A stretch of DNA of 64,000 bases. It comes from WJMD01 sp964596015. GTDB taxonomy: Bacteria > Joyebacterota > Joyebacteria > Joyebacterales > Joyebacteraceae. Under the pieces are notes generated by a model. It was not told the DNA's origin and did no database searches. It saw only the letters and a list, made by a program, of their open reading frames with translations. This document shows, one piece after another, positions 43,985 through 51,263 of this stretch (within the stretch, counting starts at the first letter, position 1; every line of letters starts with the position of its first letter). A program made the translations under genes and the position numbers. The stretch covers positions 33,979 to 97,978 of the forward strand of contig CAZQSB010000006.1 of assembly GCA_964596015.1 (NCBI GenBank), written 5' to 3'.

Positions 43985-45100
43985 CTAGTCCTCCACGTCG
44001 ATCCGGAGCTCATAGGCGACCACGTCCGCCCAGTACCTGGTGTGGGCGTAGTGGGTTCCCGAATCCGCAGCGACGGCGCTCACCGTCGATACGTTCTCAT
44101 TGAAGTCCTCGGACGTCAGAAGTCCCTCTTCCGGTCCGTAGAGCTTGAGCCGCGAGTGGGCCGACAGTCCGCCCGTCTGCGTGGCCGTCAGCGTGATCGT
44201 CTGGCCGGCCTCGGCGTGGAACGAGAAGACATCGACGTCCAGCCTGCAGCCGGTCAGCTGGTGCGTCTCGTTCGTCGTGAGCGGCGCAGCTTCGTCGATG
44301 AAGTCGTTGTCCTCGTACTGGTCGTCGACGCACGGTTCCGACGTCGCCAGCTCGAGGTCGTAGAGGATGTAGGTCGGGTCGTCATAGCTGTCGAGCTGGA
44401 CGACGTACGTTCCCGGCATAAATGAGAAGGAGAACTCGCGGGTGAAGTCGGGGAATGCCCCAGAGCCCTGCCACGTGTAGCTCTCGCCGTCCGAGCGCAG
44501 AAACTGGATGAACCAGTCCTCGTCGTCCGCATGGTCGAAATGGCAGGTGACCGTCACCTTCTTCGTCTCGTCGAGCGTGAACGTGACGAAGTCCTCGTCC
44601 TCGCCGCAGATGGTCAGCGTGTGATACTCATGGTCGAGCTGCACTTCCGCCGGTGTGAGGAGGTCGTCGTTCGGCTCGAGTTGGTCCACCAGGTGCGCGC
44701 AGTCGAGGGCCCCGGTCTGGAACGAGACCGAATCGCGCTCGACCGGGACGCCGCTCTCGCTCGTCGGGCCGTCGATGACCAGCGCGTGCCAGACGTTCTG
44801 GGCATAGAGCGTGTCCGGGAGGTAGGTCGCGGTGCGCGTGGCCTCGTCGTATTCGACGTAACCCCTGGGCGCGCGGCCCACGGCGAAGACCGTCGTATCG
44901 GTGATGGTCGAGGCGTCCATGTCCTCGGAGAAGGTGACCTCGACCGGCGTGATGAGACCGACATCGGTCGCCCCGTCGGCGATGCTCCAGTCGGTGACCG
45001 TCGGAGGCGTCGTGTCGGCCGACGACGGGTCGCTCGATGAGCAGGACATCAGACACAGAGCGAGTGAGACAATGACCGCGAAGACCGCAGCAGCGCGCAT
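43985..45100 (-). CDS. Lipoprotein with Ig-like (Big_5) and PPC domains
   Basis: 371 residues from ATG 45100, with AAGGAGGAG upstream. The lipoprotein signal ends ALCLMSC (lipobox Cys near residue 20). A Big_5-type Ig domain follows (PTVTDWSIADGATDVGLITP, EVTFSEDMDASTI). Two bacterial pre-peptidase C-terminal (PPC)-like domains come next: LEPNDDLLTPAEV to GTYVVQLDSYDDP, and YEDNDFIDEAAPLTTNET to the end. It is probably a surface lipoprotein of unknown binding role. It starts 14 bases after the glnA stop on the same strand, so it may be co-transcribed with glutamine synthetase, which is unusual. Confidence 0.8.
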   Translation of the reverse strand: MRAAAVFAVIVSLALCLMSCSSSDPSSADTTPPTVTDWSIADGATDVGLITPVEVTFSEDMDASTITDTTVFAVGRAPRGYVEYDEATRTATYLPDTLYAQNVWHALVIDGPTSESGVPVERDSVSFQTGALDCAHLVDQLEPNDDLLTPAEVQLDHEYHTLTICGEDEDFVTFTLDETKKVTVTCHFDHADDEDWFIQFLRSDGESYTWQGSGAFPDFTREFSFSFMPGTYVVQLDSYDDPTYILYDLELATSEPCVDDQYEDNDFIDEAAPLTTNETHQLTGCRLDVDVFSFHAEAGQTITLTATQTGGLSAHSRLKLYGPEEGLLTSEDFNENVSTVSAVAADSGTHYAHTRYWADVVAYELRIDVED

Positions 45101-45114
45101 CGTTCTCCTCCTTG

Positions 45115-46431
45115 TCAGAGAACCGGCAGGTCGTGCTCCATTTCGTAGGGCGTGACGATGCTCCGGTAGTCGTCCCATACGGCCGTTCTGTTCCGGATGA
45201 GCTTCTCGAAGCTCTCGAGGCCCAGCGTGTCCTTGAGAAGCTGGCTCTCGGCCGCCAGCACGATGGCCTCGCCGAGGCTCCCGGGCAGCATCTCGATGCC
45301 GTGGCTCAGGCGCTCCTCGTGGGGCATGATGTAGATGTCCGACTCGAGCGGGTCGCGGAGCTCGTAGCCCTCGTCGACGCCCTTGAGGCCCGCGGCCAGC
45401 ATCACGGCGAACGCGAGATACGGGTTGCACGCCGGGTCGGGACTCCTGAGCTCGATGCGCGTGGCGAGCTCGTTCCCTGGCCGGTACTGCGGGACGCGAA
45501 CGAGGGTCGAGCGGTTCCTTCTCGCCCACGCGACGTAGACCGGCGCTTCGAACCCGGGGACGAGCCGCTTGTACGAGTTCACCCACTGGTTCGTGACGAG
45601 CGTGATCTCGCGGGCGTGGCGGAGGATGCCCTCGACGAACGACCGGGCCATGGGGGAGAGATGTCCCTGACCCTCCGGGTCGAAGAACGAGTTCCGCTCT
45701 CCCTCGAAGAGCGACATGTGGGTGTGCATGCCGCTGCCGTTCTCGCCGTAGAGGGGCTTCGGCATGAAGGTTGCGTAAGCGCCGTTCTTCCGGGCGATCT
45801 CCTTGACGACCAGCTTGTAGAGCATCGTCGCGTCGGCCATCGTCGCGGCGTCGGTGTACTTGAGGTCGATCTCGTGCTGGCTCGGCGCGACCTCGTGGTG
45901 CGAGTACTCCACCGGGATGCCCAGGGAATCGAGCGCGAGGATGGTCTTCTTGCGAAGCTCCTCGCCGAGATCGGGAGGCGTGAGGTCGAAGTAGCCGGCG
46001 TGGTCGAGAACGCCCGGGTCGGTCGCGCTGGTGAAGTAGAAGTACTCGAGCTCAGGTCCGACGTAGAACGTGAGACCCATGGCCGCCGTGCGCTCGAGCA
46101 TGCGCTTCAGGCAGTAGCGCGGATCTCCCTCGTACGGCTTCCCGTCGGGAGTGAGGACGTCGCAGAACATGAGCGCTTCTTCGCCGCCGTCGTTCCACGG
46201 GAGGATCTTGAACGTGGCCGGGTCCGGCTTGGCGATCATGTCGCTCTCGTGGATGCGCGTGAACCCCTCGATCGAGGAGCCGTCGAAGCCCTTCCCATCG
46301 TCGAGCGCGTCCTCGAGCTCCTCGCTGGTGATGGTCACGCACTTCGGAAAGCCGACGATGTCCGTGAAGAGGAGCCGTACGAAGCGGATGCCCCGCTCCC
46401 CGACGACCCGCAAGGCGTCATCTCTCGTCAT
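45115..46431 (-). CDS. glnA: Glutamine synthetase type I
   Basis: 438 residues from ATG 46431, with GGGAG about 9 bases upstream. Longer in-frame starts add only low-complexity residues. Signatures are GFDGSSIEGFTRIHESDM near the N-terminus, NGSGMHTHMSLFEG for metal and ammonia sites, and STLVRVPQYRPGNELATRIE and SPDPACNPYLAFAVML for ATP and glutamate. The C-terminus (SDIYIMPHEERLSHGIEMLP) is of the GSI-alpha type and lacks the NLYDLP-like adenylylation loop, so control by adenylylation is unlikely. It makes glutamine from glutamate and ammonia. Confidence 0.95.
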   Translation of the reverse strand: MTRDDALRVVGERGIRFVRLLFTDIVGFPKCVTITSEELEDALDDGKGFDGSSIEGFTRIHESDMIAKPDPATFKILPWNDGGEEALMFCDVLTPDGKPYEGDPRYCLKRMLERTAAMGLTFYVGPELEYFYFTSATDPGVLDHAGYFDLTPPDLGEELRKKTILALDSLGIPVEYSHHEVAPSQHEIDLKYTDAATMADATMLYKLVVKEIARKNGAYATFMPKPLYGENGSGMHTHMSLFEGERNSFFDPEGQGHLSPMARSFVEGILRHAREITLVTNQWVNSYKRLVPGFEAPVYVAWARRNRSTLVRVPQYRPGNELATRIELRSPDPACNPYLAFAVMLAAGLKGVDEGYELRDPLESDIYIMPHEERLSHGIEMLPGSLGEAIVLAAESQLLKDTLGLESFEKLIRNRTAVWDDYRSIVTPYEMEHDLPVL

Positions 46432-46487
46432 GTTCTCGTCTCCCGCGTGAAGGACAGGTGGGACCTGCGTCGCTGAACGGCGACCAC

Positions 46488-46517
46488 ATGGTAGGGCTCG
46501 GGGCGTCTCCGCATCAA
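46488..46517 (-). promoter_or_regulatory. Putative glnA promoter
   Basis: On the minus strand TTGATG (46517-46512), an 18-base spacer and TACCAT (46493-46488), about 55 bases before the ATG. Confidence 0.5.
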
Positions 46518-46602
46518 GGCTTTTCGTGGCGGTCGGAGCGCCGCTTCCCGGACGTGCGCCGCGCCCGCGGCGGGTGCTCCTTTCCCCCATCGCGGTCCGG
46601 CG

Positions 46603-46676
46603 CCGACCGGTCCCGCGCTCCGTCATCGCCGACCGGCTCCGATCGGCCCCCGCGCTCCGCCATCGCCGACCGGACT
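46603..46676. repeat. Degenerate tandem repeat, 36-38-base unit, two copies
   Basis: Two copies starting at 46603 and 46639, sharing blocks such as CGCGCTCCG and CATCGCCGACCGG. It lies between the divergent promoters of glnA and the small membrane protein. Confidence 0.6.
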
Positions 46677-46688
46677 CCACGTTCCCCG

Positions 46689-46717
46689 TTGCCGCCGGGC
46701 CCGGGCGGATGTACGAT
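46689..46717 (+). promoter_or_regulatory. Putative promoter of the small membrane protein gene
   Basis: TTGCCG at 46689-46694, a 17-base spacer and TACGAT at 46712-46717, about 50 bases before the ATG. Confidence 0.5.
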
Positions 46718-46766
46718 GCGGACGACGAGCGCCGACCGAACTCAGGCTCAGCCCGGGAGGGACGAC

Positions 46767-47150
46767 ATGAACGCCCTGCTGAACGTGCTCGCCGGGATGC
46801 GCATCCCGGGCCTGCCCTCCGGGGACATGCAGTTCCCGTCCGCGACGGTTGCGGCCAGCTCGGCCTACGTCACGATCCCTCTGGGCATACTGATTGTCGC
46901 GGTCTCCAGGGTCTTCTGGCAGGGGCGCTATCTGGGGATCGTCAGGGGGTACGACGAGAAGACGGTCGAAGACCCCGCGAGGCTCGGTCGCTTGATCGGA
47001 GGGCTCCTGGCCGGACTCGGCGTCTACATGATCGCGTTCCCGCTCACCGTCCGGTGGTTCGGCTCGGTCGCGCTCGTCGTCTTCGTGGCGGTCGTCGTGG
47101 GAGTGGCGGTGGCGCTCCTCGTCGGGAGCGCCTGGTACGAGCGCGGATAG
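46767..47150 (+). CDS. Small membrane protein (DUF3784-like)
   Basis: 127 residues from ATG 46767, with GGGAGG 7 bases upstream. Three membrane helices: AYVTIPLGILIVAVSRVFW, LGRLIGGLLAGLGVYMIAF, and VALVVFVAVVVGVAVALLVG. The segment GIVRGYDEKTVEDPARLGRLIGG between helices 1 and 2 resembles DUF3784, whose function is unknown. The first about 20 residues are amphipathic. It is a single-gene unit with its own promoter, divergent from glnA. Confidence 0.65.
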   Translation: MNALLNVLAGMRIPGLPSGDMQFPSATVAASSAYVTIPLGILIVAVSRVFWQGRYLGIVRGYDEKTVEDPARLGRLIGGLLAGLGVYMIAFPLTVRWFGSVALVVFVAVVVGVAVALLVGSAWYERG

Positions 47151-47166
47151 GTTCCGGCGACCCCGC

Positions 47167-47188
47167 GCGGCTCCGCAGCGTGAGCCGC
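47167..47188. terminator. Short inverted repeat between convergent genes
   Basis: A 7-base-pair stem (47167-47173 with 47182-47188) and an 8-base loop in the 39-base gap between the small membrane protein gene and the convergent rfbB. Weak, no T tract. Confidence 0.3.
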
Positions 47189-47189
47189 C

Positions 47190-48206
47190 CTACGCTCCGG
47201 CCTCGCTCAGACGGTCCCGGTACTGCCGCTCGTAGTACTCTCGGAACTCGCCCGACTTGATGGGCTCCCACCAGCTCCGGTTCTCCACATACCAGCGCAC
47301 CGTCTCGCGGATGGCCTGCTCCGCGCCGTACGCGGGCTCCCACCCGAGCCGCCTGAGTTTCGTCGAGTCGATGGCGTAGCGGAAGTCGTGCCCCTCGCGG
47401 TCCCGGACGTGGACGATGAGGTCCTCGGGCTTCCCCAGCTCGTCGAGGATGAGCCGGGCCATGTCGAGGTTCTTCATGTGGTTCCCCGAGCCGATGTTGT
47501 AGATCTCGCCCGGCTCGCCCTTCTCCAGGACGACCTCGACGCCCGTGACGTGGTCGAGAACGTGCGTGTAGTCCCGCTCCTGGTCGCCGCTCCCGTAGAG
47601 CGGAAGGGGAGCGTCGTCCATAGCGTTCGTAGCGAACAGGGGCACGACCTTCTCGGGATACTGGTTGGGACCGACGTTGTTCGCGCCGCGCGTCACGATG
47701 ACGGGGAACGCGTACGTCGTGAAGTACGAGCGGGCCAGGAGCTCGCCTCCGGCCTTGCTGGCGGAGTACGGGTTCCTGGGAGAGAGCGGAGCGTCCTCCC
47801 GGAACGGCTCGCCGAGCGTGGGCCCGTAGACCTCGTCCGTCGAGATCTGGATGAACCGCCGCACGCCGGCCTTCCGGGCGCCCTCCAGCAGGACGTGGAC
47901 ACCGAGAACGTCGGTCTTGAGGAAGCCCTCCGGGTCGCCGATCGAGCGGTCGACGTGCGTCTCGGCGGCGAAGTTGACGACCGCGTGAGCGCCGTCCACG
48001 GCACCGGCGACGGTGTCGGGATCGCCGATGTCGCCCTGGATGAAGCGGTAGCGGGGATCGTCCTCGACGTCGCGCAGGTTCTCGAGATTGCCCGCGTACG
48101 TGAGCTTGTCCAGGTTCACGACCTCGCAGTCGTCGTGCCGCTCGAGGTAGTGCCTGATGAAGTTGCTGCCGATGAATCCTGCTCCGCCCGTGACGAGAAG
48201 TCTCAC
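47190..48206 (-). CDS. rfbB: dTDP-glucose 4,6-dehydratase
   Basis: 338 residues of the extended SDR family: VTGGAGFIGSNFIRHYLE binds NAD, LDKLTYAGNLENL is diagnostic for RfbB/RmlB, and FAAETHVDRSI and STDEVYGPTL, then YSASKAG (YxxxK), complete the active site. It converts dTDP-glucose to dTDP-4-keto-6-deoxyglucose for rhamnose and other surface sugars. The start is GTG 48206 with GGGAGG 8 bases upstream. No other rml genes are adjacent, which is unusual. A TAGAAT box at 48262-48257 on the minus strand may be its -10 element. Confidence 0.95.
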   Translation of the reverse strand: MRLLVTGGAGFIGSNFIRHYLERHDDCEVVNLDKLTYAGNLENLRDVEDDPRYRFIQGDIGDPDTVAGAVDGAHAVVNFAAETHVDRSIGDPEGFLKTDVLGVHVLLEGARKAGVRRFIQISTDEVYGPTLGEPFREDAPLSPRNPYSASKAGGELLARSYFTTYAFPVIVTRGANNVGPNQYPEKVVPLFATNAMDDAPLPLYGSGDQERDYTHVLDHVTGVEVVLEKGEPGEIYNIGSGNHMKNLDMARLILDELGKPEDLIVHVRDREGHDFRYAIDSTKLRRLGWEPAYGAEQAIRETVRWYVENRSWWEPIKSGEFREYYERQYRDRLSEAGA

Positions 48207-48367
48207 TGCTCACACCTCCCGGAAGTGTCGCTCAGTACGGACGCCCCATCGAGTGCATTCTACCACGTTGCGCCCGCCGGGCCAGCCCAAAGCCGGTGCG
48301 CGGACATCCCAAAGTCGATGAAGCGACCTCCTGCTCGCGATGAGCGAGGTTCAAGAGCCCCTTGGCC

Positions 48368-48396
48368 TTGAAGCGGCGGCGGCCCTCGGGTATCAT
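48368..48396 (+). promoter_or_regulatory. Putative promoter of pruA
   Basis: TTGAAG at 48368-48373, a 17-base spacer and TATCAT at 48391-48396, about 70 bases before the start codon. Confidence 0.6.
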
Positions 48397-48474
48397 TGCC
48401 TGACGAACCACACGGGAGCCCGGCGCGGCCGGGCCGCGCTCTCAGAAACCCCGAAGAAAGGGAGCATGAGCACC

Positions 48475-50031
48475 ATGAAGCAGCCGTTCAAGAACGAGGC
48501 GGTCTACGACTTCAAGGACGAGAAGCTCCGGAAGGACATGCGGGATGCCATCGCGAAGGTGGAGGCCGAGGCGGGGAAGGAGTACGACCTCATCATCGGC
48601 GGAGAGCACGTCAAGGGCGACGGCACCTTCGAGACGAGGAACCCGTCCAACAAGGACCAGGTGCTCGGCCTCTTTCAGAAAGCAACGCCCGACCTCGCCC
48701 GGAAGGCCATCGAGACGGCCGACGCGACGTTCGAGTCGTGGAGCCGCGTCCCCGCCGAGGAGCGGGCGGAGTACCTGTTCAAGGCGGCCGAGGTCATGCG
48801 CCGCCGCAGGCTCGAACTCGACGCGACCATGGTGCTCGAAGAGGGCAAGAACTGGGTCGAGGCGGACGCCGACACCTGCGAGGCCATCGACTTCCTCGAG
48901 TTCTACGGTCGCGAGATGCTCCGTTACGCCCAGCCGCAGCCCCTGACGGAGATCCCCGGCGAGCAGAACGAGTACTTCTACATCCCGCTCGGAGTCGGCG
49001 TCGTCATCCCGCCTTGGAACTTCCCGCTGGCGATCCTCGTCGGCATGACGTCGGCAGCGTTCGTCACCGGCAACACGGTCGTCCTGAAGCCTTCGAGCGA
49101 TTCTCCGCTCATCGGGCGCAAGTTCATGGAGATACTCGAGGAGATCAAGCTGCCGGCCGGCGTGGTCAACTTCGTCACCGGCTCCGGCGGGTCCATCGGC
49201 AACACGCTCGTCGGCCATCCGCGGACCCGGTTCATCTCGTTCACAGGCTCGCGCGACGTCGGTCTGGGCATCGTCGAGCTGGCCGCGAAGACGCAGCCCG
49301 GGCAGATCTGGATCAAGCGCGTCGTGGCAGAGATGGGCGGCAAGGACGCGATGGTCATCGACGCCGACTGCGATCTCGATATGGCGGCGAAGGCGGTGAA
49401 GACCGCGGCCTTCGGGTTCCAGGGCCAGAAGTGCTCGGCCTGCTCGAGGGCCATCGTCGTCGACGACGTCTACGACGAGTTCCTCGAGAAGCTTGTGAAG
49501 GAGACCGAGACCATCACGGTCGGTCCCGTGAAGGAGCAGGAGAACTGGCTCGGGCCGGTCATCAACCAGAGGGCCATGGACTCCATTCTCAAGTACATCG
49601 AGATCGGCCAGAAGGAGGGCGGACGGCTCCTCCACGGCGGGAAGCCCTCGGAGGCCGCCGGGAACGGCTTCTTCATCGAGCCGACCATCATCGCGGACGT
49701 CAAGTCGCGCGACACCATCGGGCAGGAGGAGATCTTCGGCCCGGTCTGCGCCGTCATCAAGGCGCAGGACTTCGACGACGCCATCCGCATCGCCAACGAC
49801 ACCGAGTACGGGCTCACGGGCGCGGTCATCTCGGACAAGCGCGACAGGCTCGAGAAGGCGCGCAGGGAGTTCCACGTCGGGAACCTCTACCTCAACCGGA
49901 AGTGCACCGGCGCGCTCGTGGACGTGCATCCGTTCGGCGGCTTCAACATGTCGGGGACCGACTCGAAGGCGGGGAGCCGCGACTACCTGCTCCTCTTCCT
50001 GCAGGGCAAGTCGGTGTCGGAGAAGGTCTGA
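48475..50031 (+). CDS. pruA: L-glutamate gamma-semialdehyde (P5C) dehydrogenase
   Basis: About 518 residues. ATG 48475 is chosen because GGAG ends 10 bases upstream. ATG 48466 lies only one base after it. The N-terminus (MKQPFKNEAVYDFKDE) resembles RocA/PruA. Aldehyde dehydrogenase motifs are IPPWNFPLAI, the NAD site FTGSRDVGLGI, catalytic Glu in AEMGGKDAMV, and catalytic Cys in GFQGQKCSACSRAIV. It oxidises glutamate semialdehyde/P5C to glutamate, the second step of proline catabolism. No proline dehydrogenase gene is in the window, but a putP-type transporter lies about 1.2 kb away. Confidence 0.9.
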   Translation: MKQPFKNEAVYDFKDEKLRKDMRDAIAKVEAEAGKEYDLIIGGEHVKGDGTFETRNPSNKDQVLGLFQKATPDLARKAIETADATFESWSRVPAEERAEYLFKAAEVMRRRRLELDATMVLEEGKNWVEADADTCEAIDFLEFYGREMLRYAQPQPLTEIPGEQNEYFYIPLGVGVVIPPWNFPLAILVGMTSAAFVTGNTVVLKPSSDSPLIGRKFMEILEEIKLPAGVVNFVTGSGGSIGNTLVGHPRTRFISFTGSRDVGLGIVELAAKTQPGQIWIKRVVAEMGGKDAMVIDADCDLDMAAKAVKTAAFGFQGQKCSACSRAIVVDDVYDEFLEKLVKETETITVGPVKEQENWLGPVINQRAMDSILKYIEIGQKEGGRLLHGGKPSEAAGNGFFIEPTIIADVKSRDTIGQEEIFGPVCAVIKAQDFDDAIRIANDTEYGLTGAVISDKRDRLEKARREFHVGNLYLNRKCTGALVDVHPFGGFNMSGTDSKAGSRDYLLLFLQGKSVSEKV

Positions 50032-50048
50032 CGCCGGAGCTCAGCAGA

Positions 50049-50123
50049 CCTCGCGCGCGATCGGCGCGCGAGGGACACGGACTCAGAACACGGAGAAGCC
50101 CGGGCCGATGTCGGCCCGGGCTT
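50049..50123. terminator. Two tandem hairpins after pruA
   Basis: Hairpin one: 10-base-pair stem 50049-50058 with 50064-50073. Hairpin two: 12-base-pair stem 50096-50107 with 50112-50123, a 4-base loop and TCT after it. They lie between convergent pruA and the membrane protein gene. The second is the better terminator. Confidence 0.7.
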
Positions 50124-50156
50124 TCTGAGCAGACATGCCTCGGCCAAAGCGAGCTT

Positions 50157-50543
50157 CTAGCCCGTGAGGTCGATGACCCGTTCCGCGAGAAGCGCCATGA
50201 GAACGGCGATGCTCAGATTGACGAGTGTCCCCAGAAGATAGTGCGAGGGGTCCTTCTGGATCCTCTCCTTCCGCACGTACTCCTTGGCGCCGAATATGAT
50301 GGCCAGCGCGCCGAACTCCTTGTAGTAGACAAGCGGGAAGACGAGCGCCACCTCGCACATCCCGATCCAGAGTCCAGCGGACCGCCAGTCGACGACAGGT
50401 CTTCGCGCCTTCCCTCTTGACTCGGCTTCGTCGACATCGCTGCAATCCCTCTCCCTGAGGTGAGGTATCCCTCCACCGATGAGAAACGACGACAGGAAGA
50501 ACGAAGCGATCCCGAAGGAGACAAAGACGAGGAGATCACTCAT
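50157..50543 (-). CDS. Unrecognised small membrane protein, partner of SatD-like gene
   Basis: 128 residues with about three membrane helices: LVFVSFGIASFFLSSFLIGG, WIGMCEVALVFPLVYY, and LGTLVNLSIAVLMALLAERV. A soluble stretch between helices 1 and 2 is rich in charged residues. The family is not recognised. It overlaps the upstream SatD-like gene by 8 bases, so the two are co-translated. SatD-type genes are often followed by a membrane protein gene (commonly DUF3307), but this one is shorter and different. Base composition is slightly less GC-rich than neighbours. Confidence 0.6.
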   Translation of the reverse strand: MSDLLVFVSFGIASFFLSSFLIGGGIPHLRERDCSDVDEAESRGKARRPVVDWRSAGLWIGMCEVALVFPLVYYKEFGALAIIFGAKEYVRKERIQKDPSHYLLGTLVNLSIAVLMALLAERVIDLTG

Positions 50544-51210
50544 TGTGAAGCTCTCTCTCTCGGCCTGCTGAGGTCTCGATCCGCGCCGCCAGCTTTCGTA
50601 TCGCGGACTCCGCTTCGATGACCAGGTCTGCGCTCCCGCGCTTCATTGCCTCGGAGACCGACTGTGGGTACTTCCCGAGTCGCTCAGCGATCTCCGAGCC
50701 CGAGAATCCGTCTCTCATCATCCGATAGACGGTACGCTGATAGTCAGTCATCCCCTCCACAAGAACGTTGCTGAGCAGCGAGAGCGACGTGAGGACGGCG
50801 CTTGTCGTCTTGTCCGCCAGGAGCCACCTGGCGAACCGGCGCTGCGCCTTGAGCGCGTCCATTCCTTCGTCGGCCGATTTGAACACCGGCCCGCCTATTC
50901 TCCGGATGTTCTCGGAGACGACACCGATGGATCCCTCCGAGACAACGAAGCGGAGCGTTGCCTGCGGTCCAATGGCCTCGCGGAGCGCGATAACGCAGTC
51001 ATACACGCGGTCCGGCCGGTGGAACAGGCCGGCGACTTCATCTCCGTAGCTCAGGCTGAGCGCGAGTTCGAGCTCGCCCTTGAACCGACGGTTGAGAGCA
51101 TCGGCTTCGCTCTCGAGGCGCTCGATGACTGTCTGGAGCTGCCCCGACGGCATACGCGTTGAGTTCCGAACGTCGACGAGCAGGAGAAAGTAGTTGCGTG
51201 ATGTGTCCAT
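50536..51210 (-). CDS. SatD-like regulator with C-terminal HTH
   Basis: 224 residues. ATG 51210 follows GAGGACC. A TTG at 51219 has no ribosome site. The N-terminal domain resembles the SatD family: YFLLLVDVRNSTRMP, then LALSLSYGDEVAGLFHRP and a GGPVFKSADEGMDALK segment, similar to the nucleotide-cyclase-like GDEF/AREAI pattern. The C-terminal part reads as a helix-turn-helix (DYQRTVYRMMRDGFSGSEIA then RLGKYPQSVSEAMKRGS), as in sigma-like or LuxR-type DNA binding. It probably senses a ligand and regulates DNA. The palindromic AT-rich region immediately upstream may be its operator. Confidence 0.6.
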   Translation of the reverse strand: MDTSRNYFLLLVDVRNSTRMPSGQLQTVIERLESEADALNRRFKGELELALSLSYGDEVAGLFHRPDRVYDCVIALREAIGPQATLRFVVSEGSIGVVSENIRRIGGPVFKSADEGMDALKAQRRFARWLLADKTTSAVLTSLSLLSNVLVEGMTDYQRTVYRMMRDGFSGSEIAERLGKYPQSVSEAMKRGSADLVIEAESAIRKLAARIETSAGRERELHNE

Positions 51211-51229
51211 GGTCCTCAATGAAAAACGG

Positions 51230-51263
51230 TTGATTCCAAGAAATCAATGGTTTTCTATTGATT
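51230..51263 (-). promoter_or_regulatory. AT-rich palindromic region upstream of the SatD-like gene
   Basis: An inverted pair TTGATT (51230-51235) and AATCAA (51242-51247) with a 6-base spacer, then another TTGATT at 51258-51263. It is a markedly AT-rich patch in a GC-rich genome and lies between the symporter stop and the SatD-like start. It may be a promoter with an autoregulatory operator. Confidence 0.5.

Larger units (their letters stand above)
46432..46766. other. 335-base divergent intergenic region, glnA / small membrane protein
   Basis: No convincing gene. It holds a putative glnA promoter (46488-46517, minus), a degenerate tandem repeat (46603-46676), and a putative promoter on the plus strand (46689-46717). 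Confidence 0.6.
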
